The notes: generated from the letters alone by a model not told the origin. Shown: positions 40,913 through 48,808, counted from the first letter of the stretch. The stretch: 48,939 bases of DNA from an uncultured Spirochaetales bacterium (GCA_949283235.1 CASDRY010000011.1:1-48939), one strand, 5' to 3'. Numbers and translations: made by a program.

Positions 40913-42688
40913 ATGTATCATTCAAGTGGAAATTATGAGGCTTTCGTAAAGCCAAGAAAGAATGCGTATGCGGATAGTAAATCAGCATACATCATCGGTT
41001 CTGGACTTGCGGCTTTATCTGCCGCAGCATTTCTTATAAGGGATGCCTATGTGGATGGCAGTAGGGTTCATATCATAGAGAAGGATCCTGTTCTCGGAGG
41101 TGCCTGTGATGGCTGGGCCTATGAAGGGCTTGGTTATGTAATGCGTGGCGGTCGTGAGATGGATAACCATTTCGAATGCATGTGGGATCTATATCGCTCA
41201 ATTCCATCAATAGAGAATGAGGGGATGAGTGTTCTTGATGAGTATTATTATCTGAATAAGGATGACCCGAATTATTCTCTGATGCGTACAACAATGAACA
41301 GAGGAGAAGATGGAAGAACAGATGGAAAGTTCGCCATCTCTGATAAAGGCCAGATGGAGATAATGAAGCTTTTCTTCACACCTGATGAGAAGCTTTATGA
41401 CAAGACTATCGAGGATGTTTTCTCGGATGAAGTCCTTAATAGCAATTTCTGGCTTTATTGGAGGACGATGTTCGCGTTTGAGAACTGGCATTCAGCGCTG
41501 GAGATGAAGATTTACATAAAGCGCTATATTCATCATGTTAAGGGCCTCCCTGATTTCTCCGCGCTGCGTTTCACTAAGTACAATCAGTATGAATCCATGA
41601 TTCTCCCTCTGCAGAGATATTTGGAAAGCCATGGTGTGGATATCATAACGGAGACCAAGGTTACCGATGTCAGATTCAGTGTCAAAGACGGAAGGAAACA
41701 GGCTGTTTCTATAACAATCCGTAATAGTGAAAGTGATCGTGTGATAGCCCTGTCAGAGGATGATCTTCTTTTCATCACTCCTGGGGGATGTGTTGAGAAT
41801 AGCACATTAGGAACACAGAATAGTCCTGCATTGTATCTCCCTGAGCTAAAGGAAGGTGGTGGCTGGGACCTTTGGAAGCGTATTGCTTCTCAGAGTGATG
41901 ATTTCGGTCATCCTGAGAAATTCTGCTCAGAGCCTGAGAAAACAACCTGGATGAGCGCTACTGTCACTCTCACTGATGATCGTGTTGTGCCTTATATCGA
42001 GAAGATTGCTAAACGAAATCCTCATACTGGAAGGGTAGTTACTGGAGGTATTGTTACTGCTCGTGATTCCTCATGGCTTTTAAGCTGGACTTTCAATAGA
42101 CAGCCTCAGTTCAGAGCTCAGAAGGATAATGAGCTTGTTGGCTGGATTTATGGTCTTTTCCCATTTGTGGAGGGCGATTATGTAAAGAAACCAATGCTTG
42201 AATGCACTGGCAAGGAGATAGCGATGGAGTGGCTGTATCATATGGGAGTGCCAGAGGCAGAGATAGAGGAGATTGCTGAGAACAGCTGCAATACAATCCC
42301 ATGCGTGATGCCGTACATTACAGCATTCTTCATGCCTAGAGCACTTGGAGATAGGCCTTATGTCGTTCCTGAAGGAGCTGTTAACTTTGCTTTCATAGGA
42401 CAGTTTGCTGAGACTGAACGTGATACTATCTTCACTACAGAGTACTCGATCAGAACGGCAATGGAAGCTGTTTACACCCTTATGGATGTCGATAGAGGTG
42501 TTCCTGAGGTATGGGGAAGTACCTACGATGTACGAGATCTTGTAAATGCAACAGTTGCGATAAGAGATGGTCATAAGCTGACTGAGATGGATCTTCCTCT
42601 GAAGGAGAAGCTTGCTGTAAAAGAACTGCTTAAGCGTATCTCAGGAAGTGATATCGAGAAGTTGTTGAAGAAGTATAATGCTATATGA
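40913..42688 (+). CDS. ohyA: Oleate hydratase (myosin-cross-reactive antigen family)
   Basis: The 591-residue FAD enzyme adds water to the cis-9 double bond of oleate to give 10-hydroxystearate. The FAD-binding start is AYIIGSGLAALSAAAFLIRDA (residues about 25-45), and the hallmark RGGREMDNHFECMWDL follows. Other family segments are YNQYESMILPLQRYL and FIGQFAETERDTIFTTEYS. The length is normal for the family. It is thought to detoxify host or plant unsaturated fatty acids at the membrane. A strong AGGAGG precedes the ATG. Its terminator and last codons are duplicated after the abiE cassette. Confidence 0.94.
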   Translation: MYHSSGNYEAFVKPRKNAYADSKSAYIIGSGLAALSAAAFLIRDAYVDGSRVHIIEKDPVLGGACDGWAYEGLGYVMRGGREMDNHFECMWDLYRSIPSIENEGMSVLDEYYYLNKDDPNYSLMRTTMNRGEDGRTDGKFAISDKGQMEIMKLFFTPDEKLYDKTIEDVFSDEVLNSNFWLYWRTMFAFENWHSALEMKIYIKRYIHHVKGLPDFSALRFTKYNQYESMILPLQRYLESHGVDIITETKVTDVRFSVKDGRKQAVSITIRNSESDRVIALSEDDLLFITPGGCVENSTLGTQNSPALYLPELKEGGGWDLWKRIASQSDDFGHPEKFCSEPEKTTWMSATVTLTDDRVVPYIEKIAKRNPHTGRVVTGGIVTARDSSWLLSWTFNRQPQFRAQKDNELVGWIYGLFPFVEGDYVKKPMLECTGKEIAMEWLYHMGVPEAEIEEIAENSCNTIPCVMPYITAFFMPRALGDRPYVVPEGAVNFAFIGQFAETERDTIFTTEYSIRTAMEAVYTLMDVDRGVPEVWGSTYDVRDLVNATVAIRDGHKLTEMDLPLKEKLAVKELLKRISGSDIEKLLKKYNAI

Positions 42689-42729
42689 GGTAGAGCCTCT
42701 GGATTGAAAGCAATCTGGAGGCTTCTTTC
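42678..42729 (+). repeat. Direct repeat copy 1: oleate hydratase 3' end plus terminator
   Basis: This 52-bp copy covers the last codons and stop of ohyA plus its terminator. The 12-bp stem with two G-U pairs runs AGCCTCTGGATT / AATCTGGAGGCT, followed by TTCTTT. It matches 44494-44545 at 48 of 52 positions with no gap; all four differences are G here and A there. Confidence 0.92.
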
Positions 42730-42839
42730 AGGTTAATTTCCAGCAAAACATGTAATGCACTTTGTGTAGATCCAGATACATAAATTATTTTCACAAGTCT
42801 ATAGCTGAAACATTAAACGGGGTAGTTACAATGCATATA

Positions 42840-42921
42840 TTGACGCATACCATATTTGCTATACAATGAAATTGCACTACTTTATCCTCTTATTGATGTA
42901 AATGCGGATAAACTAGTGCAA
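42840..42921 (+). promoter_or_regulatory. abiE promoter and inverted-repeat operator
   Basis: TTGACG (42840-42845)-N16-TACAAT (42862-42867) gives a start near 42874. The inverted repeat TTGCACTACTTTATCC (42872-42887) and GGATAAACTAGTGCAA (42906-42921) matches at 15 of 16 pairs around an 18-base spacer, at the very start of the message. AbiEi antitoxins are known to bind inverted repeats at their own promoter and repress the operon. The remaining part of 42730-42931 shows no gene. Confidence 0.75.
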
Positions 42922-42931
42922 ATGGTTTGTT

Positions 42932-43531
42932 ATGAAGCAGATTAACGAATACAAAATGATATTCGATTCTTATGGTGGCATGATGAGAACACGGGATCTT
43001 CAGAACGAGAAGATTCTGTATCGAACTTTGCATAAATTGATTGAACAGGGCTTTGTCGAAAAGGTTCGTTATGGCTATTACAGGTGGATTAATCTAAATG
43101 ATTTCAGTGAGGTTTGTGTTGTAATCAGGTTGTTTCCCGAGGCAATTCTTTGTATGGAGACTGCTTTGCGATATTATGGGTATAGTGATCGGAATCCTCT
43201 TAAGTGGCATTTAGCTGTCAGCAGAGATTTTAGTAAATCTAGATTCAACATCGACTATCCGTTTGTAAAACCTCATTATGTTAATTCTTCCTATCTGGAA
43301 ATTGGATTGAGCTATGGTGTAATTGATGGGCATAAGGTCCGAATATATGACAAAGAACGCGTAATCTGTGATTGCATGCGCTTCCGGAACAGAATGGATA
43401 AAGAAATCTTCAATAAAGCCATTCTGGGCTATATTAATGATCAAGGGAAAAATATCCCTCGACTAATGGAGTATGCAGAAGAACTGCGGGTCAAAAAAAC
43501 TGTAAAAGAGCTTATAGGAGTGTGGTTATAG
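42932..43531 (+). CDS. abiEi: AbiEi-type antitoxin
   Basis: The 199-residue protein has an N-terminal winged-helix domain (YGGMMRTRDLQNEKILYRTLHKLIEQGFVEKVRYGYYRW, residues about 15-55) followed by an AbiEi C-terminal domain (ALRYYGYSDRNPLKWHLAVSRD, KVRIYDKERVICDCMRF). AbiEi antagonises AbiEii and represses its own promoter. No Shine-Dalgarno sequence precedes the ATG; the leader holds the operator palindrome. The stop overlaps the toxin start by one base. Codon use and base composition are more AT-rich than the flanking ohyA gene, in keeping with acquisition. Confidence 0.88.
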   Translation: MKQINEYKMIFDSYGGMMRTRDLQNEKILYRTLHKLIEQGFVEKVRYGYYRWINLNDFSEVCVVIRLFPEAILCMETALRYYGYSDRNPLKWHLAVSRDFSKSRFNIDYPFVKPHYVNSSYLEIGLSYGVIDGHKVRIYDKERVICDCMRFRNRMDKEIFNKAILGYINDQGKNIPRLMEYAEELRVKKTVKELIGVWL

Positions 43532-44436
43532 TGGTAGATATTGCAGCTTCTGTGCTTATGAAGCTGAAAAACAAAGCTAGAGTATCTGGTATTAGTTATC
43601 AACAGTGTTTGCAGCTATTTCTTCAAGAAGAGTTCTTGCGTAGGCTTTCTGGTTCTCCGTATTCAAAAAACTTTGTCTTAAAGGGAGGGCTATTTATCTA
43701 TACTCTGACAAATTTTGAGAGTCGAGCTACTGTGGATGTAGATTTCCTAATGCATGGATTGAGCAATGATCTTGCTCATATGGACGATATTATTGCAGAA
43801 ATTCTTTCAGTGAATACCGGTAATGATTTCATTACGTTCAAAGCAGCAAACACAGTACAGATTGCCCCGCAGCGCAAATACCATGGTGTTAGTACGCAGA
43901 TTATCGGATGTATTAAGAATGTGCGTGTACCTTTTAATGTGGACATTGGGGTGGGCGATGTGATTATTCCGCATGCAGAGTTGCGGGAGATTAAAACACA
44001 GCTGGAAGGTTTTGCACGGCCTGAAATTCTTACATATTCTCTAGAAAGTACAATTGCGGAAAAATTTGATGCCATCATCCAGCGTTTTGAACTAACAGGT
44101 AGAATGAAAGACTTCTATGACATTTATTATCTGTCAAAAACATTTGATTTTGATGGATTGAAACTTCAGACTGCGATGCAGAAAACATTGCAAAATCGAG
44201 GAACTCAATATGAGAGAGATAGTCTTTCTCATGTGTTGGCCTTGGTAAAAAATGAGGATATGCAGATTAGATGGAGACATTTCCTGAAGACTTTGGGCAA
44301 TCCTGAAATAGAATTCTCTGAGATTATTCGAGGGATACAGGAATTTCTTTCTCCTATATGGGAGGCTATTTTTGCAGGAACGCAAATCCTTTACCACTGG
44401 AATGCTGAGACATTCAGTTGGGAATTGCAAAACTGA
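43531..44436 (+). CDS. abiEii: AbiEii-type nucleotidyltransferase toxin
   Basis: The 301-residue protein has the AbiEii/AbiGii fold. The motif LKGGLFIYTLTNFESRATVDVDFL carries the GG and the D-x-D metal ligands. A later ESTIAEKFDAIIQRF and GRMKDFYDIYYL hold the other conserved residues. Known relatives block translation or growth by modifying nucleotides or tRNA. The GTG at 43531 overlaps the antitoxin TAG by one base (TAGTG) and lies ten bases after AGGAG. A GTG nine bases earlier is an alternative. The cassette ends before the second terminator copy at 44494. Confidence 0.88.
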   Translation: MVDIAASVLMKLKNKARVSGISYQQCLQLFLQEEFLRRLSGSPYSKNFVLKGGLFIYTLTNFESRATVDVDFLMHGLSNDLAHMDDIIAEILSVNTGNDFITFKAANTVQIAPQRKYHGVSTQIIGCIKNVRVPFNVDIGVGDVIIPHAELREIKTQLEGFARPEILTYSLESTIAEKFDAIIQRFELTGRMKDFYDIYYLSKTFDFDGLKLQTAMQKTLQNRGTQYERDSLSHVLALVKNEDMQIRWRHFLKTLGNPEIEFSEIIRGIQEFLSPIWEAIFAGTQILYHWNAETFSWELQN

Positions 44437-44493
44437 TTTACTGATTGTATCAGCTTTGGGGAAAAGTTTGATACGAGAGTTTGTGATTGTCTG

Positions 44494-44545
44494 ATGCTAT
44501 ATAAAGTAAAGCCTCTGGATTAAAAGCAATCTGGAGGCTTCTTTC
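44494..44545 (+). repeat. Direct repeat copy 2: oleate-hydratase-type 3' end plus terminator
   Basis: This 52-bp copy matches 42678-42729 with four G-to-A differences. It lies 1816 bases from copy 1 and closes the abiE cassette, ending directly at the stop of the convergent aldo/keto reductase. Its stem also ends the abiE transcript. Confidence 0.92.
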
Positions 44546-45640
44546 TTATACTCCGAAATACTCAGATATCTCCATCATTCTCTGGTACTGGTTCACCTCA
44601 AATGGGCAGCGAGTGCTGCAATGACCGCAGCCTAAGCATTCTGAAGCGTGATGCTCAAGGGAGAGGTAATGCTCTTTTGCAAGTTCATCTCCTATTTTTG
44701 CAAGATCGTAGTATTTGTTGATGAGGGCTATATCAAGTTTTGCAGGGCAAGGCTGGCAATGGTTGCAATACACGCATCTGCCAGTAGCATCGGAAGGGGA
44801 GAATGTACCGATTTCAGAGTAGTCTTTCTCCTTCTCATCTGAATCAAAATAACTCAGGACATCCTTCACTTCATCAGGATTGGAGGCACCTGGAAGCACT
44901 GTAATGACGCTTTGTCTATCAAGGGCGTATTTTATTAGCTGGTTTTTCGTGAGTGCCTTTCCGAAAGGGGAGAGCTTCTCATCCAGCAGCTGACCGCCTG
45001 CAAAAGCCTTCATTACCGATATTCCGACACCCTCTTTCTCACAACGTCTGTAAAGATTTCTCCTTTCTTCATTTGTGCCTATGCCATATTCACCCTTTGC
45101 GAAATCATAGCAGGGGTTGATGGAGAACATAAGCATGTCAAGGATTTTCATATCAAGAAACTTCTCAGCAATAGCAGGTGTATGTGTCGATAGCCCTATA
45201 TGTTTGACCTCTCCTTCTGCTTTCAGCGAGAGGAGATTGGAGATGATTCCATTTCTTTCAATTGCTTCAAGGTCTTTCATCTCATCGATGCAATGAATGA
45301 AGCCAAAATCAATATAATCTGTTTTCAGGGTATCAAGCTGCCACTGGACAGAGCGCTTTATTCTCTCCTTGTCGGTTGTCCATCCATACTTTCCCTCAGA
45401 GTAATCTGCTCCGAAATGAATCTGGTAATATACCTTATTCCTGACACTTCCGAGAGCATTGTGACAAGCTTTGAAAGCGACAGAACCGCTTGATGCCAGA
45501 TCGAAGTAATTCACCCCACCTTCGAATGCAGCTTCTACTGTTCTTGTTGCGGTGTTCTCATCAATTATCCCTGTTGCAGCACTTCCAAGTCCTATTATGC
45601 TGATCTTCTCATTTCCATGAGGAAGCTTGCGGTATTCCAT
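44546..45640 (-). CDS. Aldo/keto reductase with C-terminal 4Fe-4S domain
   Basis: The 364-residue protein has an AKR TIM barrel (1-270: IIGLGSAATG, GGVNYFDLAS, DYIDFGFIHCID, GISVMKAFAGG). A ferredoxin-like tail follows with CVYCNHCQPCP and CLGCGHCSTRCPF, enough for two 4Fe-4S clusters. The AKR tetrad is incomplete: Asp is kept in FDLAS, but Tyr is missing (SSG follows) and QIHFG stands in place of the usual Lys strand. This Fe-S AKR subgroup probably uses different electron chemistry. AAGGTGAT precedes the ATG at 45640, which overlaps the upstream stop by one base. Confidence 0.9.
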   Translation of the reverse strand: MEYRKLPHGNEKISIIGLGSAATGIIDENTATRTVEAAFEGGVNYFDLASSGSVAFKACHNALGSVRNKVYYQIHFGADYSEGKYGWTTDKERIKRSVQWQLDTLKTDYIDFGFIHCIDEMKDLEAIERNGIISNLLSLKAEGEVKHIGLSTHTPAIAEKFLDMKILDMLMFSINPCYDFAKGEYGIGTNEERRNLYRRCEKEGVGISVMKAFAGGQLLDEKLSPFGKALTKNQLIKYALDRQSVITVLPGASNPDEVKDVLSYFDSDEKEKDYSEIGTFSPSDATGRCVYCNHCQPCPAKLDIALINKYYDLAKIGDELAKEHYLSLEHHASECLGCGHCSTRCPFEVNQYQRMMEISEYFGV

Positions 45641-45987
45641 CACATCACCTTGAAAGAAACAGCTGCATCCCACTTTCCTGCAGCTTTCTCAAGACCTTCC
45701 GTATTCCTGATCTTCCCGATTCTTGTATAGCTGTAAGTGGTATCGAAGGATTTGTAGAAAAGTACCAGACAGGAAGCTCCGAAGAGCATTATGTCTCCTT
45801 CCTCGATTCTACCGACAGTCTCGCTTTCTGCAGGAAGCTTTTTTGAAAGATAACGGCACTTCTCGTTGCCGTTTAGCTCTTCCATCTCGAATGAGAGGGG
45901 GAGCATTTTTGTAAATTCCTCTGCTGTCTTGTTATTTAGAAGATCTGCTATGAATTCTATTCCATTTACAGTTACTTTGATTTCCAT
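45640..45987 (-). CDS. Cyclophilin-like fold protein (DUF369 type)
   Basis: The 115-residue protein resembles the small cyclophilin-like proteins of the Cyclophil_like2/DUF369 group: MEIKVTVNGIEFIADLLNNKTAEEFTKMLPLSF, IEEGDIMLFGASCLVLFYKSF and YTRIGKI. Catalytic function is unknown. Its stop overlaps the aldo/keto reductase start. GGAGGA is separated from the ATG by CG and eight A, a homopolymer that could slip. Confidence 0.8.
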   Translation of the reverse strand: MEIKVTVNGIEFIADLLNNKTAEEFTKMLPLSFEMEELNGNEKCRYLSKKLPAESETVGRIEEGDIMLFGASCLVLFYKSFDTTYSYTRIGKIRNTEGLEKAAGKWDAAVSFKVM

Positions 45988-46140
45988 TTTTTTTTCGTCC
46001 TCCAGGGCTATCCCGATGAATAGCGAGAAGCCTTTTCAGCTGAGATTACAGGGCATATTGTATGCTCATTTGCTGTGACAATCCATTGAATATGGTGAAG
46101 AACTGCAATACCTACGATAAATAGCATGTTTGCCTACCCC

Positions 46141-46226
46141 TTGACTGAGTCGTTTATTCCATATATTTTCTTAGATTGTCCGATATTGACGGTAATAGGG
46201 TCTTCTGTTACCATCGACGGATGGTA
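46141..46226 (+). promoter_or_regulatory. Tandem rpmF-acpP promoters and perfect palindrome
   Basis: Promoter 1 is TTGACT (46141-46146)-N17-TATTTT (46164-46169). Promoter 2 is TTGACG (46186-46191)-N17-TACCAT (46209-46214). A perfect 18-bp palindrome, TACCATC-GACG-GATGGTA (46209-46226), overlaps the second -10 and the start region. It may be an operator for fatty-acid or ribosomal control. No repressor was identified. 45988-46140 holds no recognisable gene. Confidence 0.5.
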
Positions 46227-46248
46227 TAACAGAATAGAGAGGTGAGAA

Positions 46249-46434
46249 ATGGCAACGCCTAAGTATAAAACATCCAAGTCCAAGGCAGCATCAAGAAAAG
46301 CTGCAAATATGAAGCTCTCGGCACCAACTCTCTCAGAGTGCCAGACATGTGGAAATCTTATTCCTTCGCATCGCGTATGCCCGAAGTGTGGCTACTATGC
46401 AGGTAAGCCAGTTGTTGTAAAGGATGAGGAGTAA
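46249..46434 (+). CDS. rpmF: Large-subunit ribosomal protein bL32
   Basis: The 61-residue basic protein starts MATPKYKTSKSKAASRKAA and has a zinc ribbon (CQTCGNLIPSHRVCPKC). It is followed by acpP after three bases, whose ribosome site lies inside its last codons (AAGGATGAGGAG). GAGAGGTGAG precedes its own ATG. Confidence 0.95.
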   Translation: MATPKYKTSKSKAASRKAANMKLSAPTLSECQTCGNLIPSHRVCPKCGYYAGKPVVVKDEE

Positions 46435-46437
46435 TCT

Positions 46438-46680
46438 ATGACAGAGAACGAAGTATTCGATAAAGTAAAGGCTCTTGTTGTCGAGAAGCTCAATATCGAT
46501 CCGGCAAAGATTACAATGGATGCGGATTTCCGCAAGGATCTCGGAGCAGATAGTCTTGATACATACGAGCTTGTATATGCTATCGAAGAAGAGACTGGAA
46601 TCACAATCTCCGATGATATGGCAAATGAGTTCGAGACAGTAGGTGATGCTGTCCGCTATCTTGCTAAGGAACTGAAGTAA
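46438..46680 (+). CDS. acpP: Acyl carrier protein
   Basis: The 80-residue acidic protein has the phosphopantetheine serine S39 in GADSLDTYEL. It carries acyl chains in fatty acid synthesis. The rpmF-acpP-rnc order links ribosome, lipid and RNA processing genes as in many bacteria. No other fab genes are in the window. Confidence 0.96.
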   Translation: MTENEVFDKVKALVVEKLNIDPAKITMDADFRKDLGADSLDTYELVYAIEEETGITISDDMANEFETVGDAVRYLAKELK

Positions 46681-46681
46681 A

Positions 46682-47425
46682 TTGATTTCATACCTTGATA
46701 AGGCTCCCGCGCTCTCTCATGAGAGGAAAGGGGAGCTTTTTTCTTTTACAGAAAGCCTTGGGCTGACATTCAATGATTACAGACTCCTGAATCTGGCGTT
46801 CACCCATACTTCCTATGCAAATGAGTGCAAGGGTGAGGTTGATAACAACGAGAGACTGGAATTCCTTGGTGACAGCATTCTTGGCATGATAACAGCGGAA
46901 TACCTCTTTTCTTCATTCACCCGATTCCACGAGGGCGAGTTTTCCAAGATAAAGGCTGTGGTTGTTTCTGAAGAGAGTCTTTCGGAAATTGCCCTGTCCT
47001 TTCATTTTGATCGCTATATTCTCGTGGGGAGGGGCGAAAGAAGCCAGAAAGGTACAATGAAGAAGGCAATACTTGCAGATGCGCTTGAAGCTGTAATAGC
47101 CGCTCTTTATCTTGATCAGGGACTAGATACGGCGCGTCGTTTTGTTCTTTCATTCATTCCCGAGCAGGTCGAGAAGATGCTGGAGAACAAGCTCAGTTAC
47201 AAGGATTACAAGACGGAGCTTCAGGAGTATCTCCAGAAAAGAAGGGGGAAAGTCCCTCGCTATGTGATTGTCTCTCAGACAGGTCCTGACCATGCCCAGA
47301 CATTCCGCGTGAATGTTGAAATGGGAACCAAGAGCTTTGGTCCAGGTGAGGGTAAGAACAAGAAAGCCGCGGAGCAGGCTGCTGCGAAGATGGCTCTTAT
47401 CGCTCTTGGCATTGAGCGAGGCTGA
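46682..47425 (+). CDS. rnc: Ribonuclease III
   Basis: The 247-residue enzyme cleaves double-stranded RNA, including rRNA precursors. The signature NNERLEFLGDSILG holds E60 and D64; ADALEAVIAALYLDQG holds D133 and E136. A C-terminal dsRBD covers about 175-245 (YKTELQEYLQKRRGK, GEGKNKKAAEQAAAKMAL). The start is TTG at 46682, two bases after the acpP stop, with AAGGAA upstream. The 3' end overlaps the convergent nucleotidyltransferase gene by 29 bases. Confidence 0.95.
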   Translation: MISYLDKAPALSHERKGELFSFTESLGLTFNDYRLLNLAFTHTSYANECKGEVDNNERLEFLGDSILGMITAEYLFSSFTRFHEGEFSKIKAVVVSEESLSEIALSFHFDRYILVGRGERSQKGTMKKAILADALEAVIAALYLDQGLDTARRFVLSFIPEQVEKMLENKLSYKDYKTELQEYLQKRRGKVPRYVIVSQTGPDHAQTFRVNVEMGTKSFGPGEGKNKKAAEQAAAKMALIALGIERG

Positions 47426-48752
47426 TTGCTCTTTCTGAAAGATACTCTTCGGTATTGAGTGATGGATTCTCAATAACTTCATCAAGAAGCTTCTTGAGGA
47501 TATCGCCCATAAGAGGCCCTGGTTTTATTCCTAGGGCCTTCATTTTCTCTCCGTTTATCTTCAGGTCCTTTATAGAGAGTGCATTCTCATGTTCAAGCTC
47601 CGCATTGATTCTGTCTGCGAATGCAAGAAGATTATCAGGGATAGGTCTCATTCCGACAGTTGCTGACATATCCGCAACACGCAGAAAGAAGAGATTGTTG
47701 ATGTTCTCCACGCCAATTCTATTGATGAATCTTCTCACAGCGCTATCTGTCCAGTCAGGGGAGTAGGCGAACATATGGTTAGCTATCAGATGGCAGACAG
47801 CTTCTCTTTCCTCGTTGGATGTCTTCAGTCTCCTGAATATCTTGTCTGTAAGTGCTGCAGAGACTTTATCATGGCCGTAGAATGTCCACTCCCTATCATC
47901 TCCTTTTTCCCTTGTCTTGGTTTTCCCTATATCGTGGAAAAGGGCTGCAAGCTTGACTGTCATAGGGTAATCATGGTCTCTTGCACATTCCAGTGCTAAG
48001 AGGAGATGCTCATAGAGCGTTTCATGGTGCATCCCGCCTTGTTCAAAACCATAGGTTTCTGCAAGTTCCGGAAGGATGCACTCCATAATACCAGTCTTTC
48101 TCATAGCCTCCAGCCCCAGCCGAGGCTCCTTGCTGTTTATCAGCTTCCAGAGCTCTTCTTTTATCCTCTCTGCAGAGATTCTTGTTATTGTCTCGCTAAG
48201 TTTGCTCATTGCAGAAAGTGTTTCTTTTTCTATCTGGAAACCAAGCTGAGAGGAAAATCTGGCGGCTCTCATCATCCTGAGGGCATCTTCAGAGAATCTC
48301 TCCTCTGGATTTCCTATTGCCCTTATCATCTTCTTTTTCAGATCCTTCATTCCGTCATGAAAGTCCAGGATCTTCCCATCTGGAAGAGAAGCGGCGAATG
48401 CATTTATCGTGAAATCCCTTCTTTTTAGATCCTCTTCGAGGGATTTCACAAAGTGTACACTCTCGGGATGCCTTGAATCTTGGTAATCTCCCTCTGTGCG
48501 GAATGTCGTTATTTCATAGTGCTCACCATGGAATATAACTGTGACTGTACCATGCTTTATGCCTGTATCTATTGTTCTTCTGAAGAGTTTCTTTACTTCC
48601 CATGGTTCAGCATCTGTTGTGAAGTCATAGTCATTGTTCTCTTTACCGAGAATAAAATCACGCACAGCTCCTCCTACAAGGTATAGAGAGAAGCCTTCTT
48701 TCCTGAAAATCGATGCAAGGCTCGAGATTTCGTTGGAGATTTTCATTCGCAT
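47397..48752 (-). CDS. cca: CCA-adding/poly(A) polymerase-type tRNA nucleotidyltransferase
   Basis: The 451-residue class II nucleotidyltransferase has LVGGAVRDFILGKENNDYDFTTDA (catalytic Asp pair in DYDF), RRDFTINAFA, and an RNA-binding domain EDALRMMRAARF. A C-terminal HD domain (LAALFHDIGKTKTR, residues about 250-380) follows. The HD extension makes it either CCA-adding or a poly(A)-polymerase-like enzyme with phosphohydrolase activity. The start at 48752 (MRMKIS) is chosen because TATTCT lies exactly six bases upstream and no ribosome site exists; an ATG two codons later and an ORF start at 48776 are alternatives. Confidence 0.92.
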   Translation of the reverse strand: MRMKISNEISSLASIFRKEGFSLYLVGGAVRDFILGKENNDYDFTTDAEPWEVKKLFRRTIDTGIKHGTVTVIFHGEHYEITTFRTEGDYQDSRHPESVHFVKSLEEDLKRRDFTINAFAASLPDGKILDFHDGMKDLKKKMIRAIGNPEERFSEDALRMMRAARFSSQLGFQIEKETLSAMSKLSETITRISAERIKEELWKLINSKEPRLGLEAMRKTGIMECILPELAETYGFEQGGMHHETLYEHLLLALECARDHDYPMTVKLAALFHDIGKTKTREKGDDREWTFYGHDKVSAALTDKIFRRLKTSNEEREAVCHLIANHMFAYSPDWTDSAVRRFINRIGVENINNLFFLRVADMSATVGMRPIPDNLLAFADRINAELEHENALSIKDLKINGEKMKALGIKPGPLMGDILKKLLDEVIENPSLNTEEYLSERAISLAQCQER

Positions 48753-48764
48753 AGGAAAAGAATA
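48753..48764 (-). promoter_or_regulatory. -10 of leaderless cca transcript
   Basis: On the minus strand TATTCT (48764-48759) is followed by six bases and the ATG at 48752. The -35 region is weak (TTCTTT at 17-base spacing). Confidence 0.4.
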
Positions 48765-48808
48765 GCAGAAATACAAGGGATAAAGAAATCCTCTTCAATT
48801 CTTTACAT

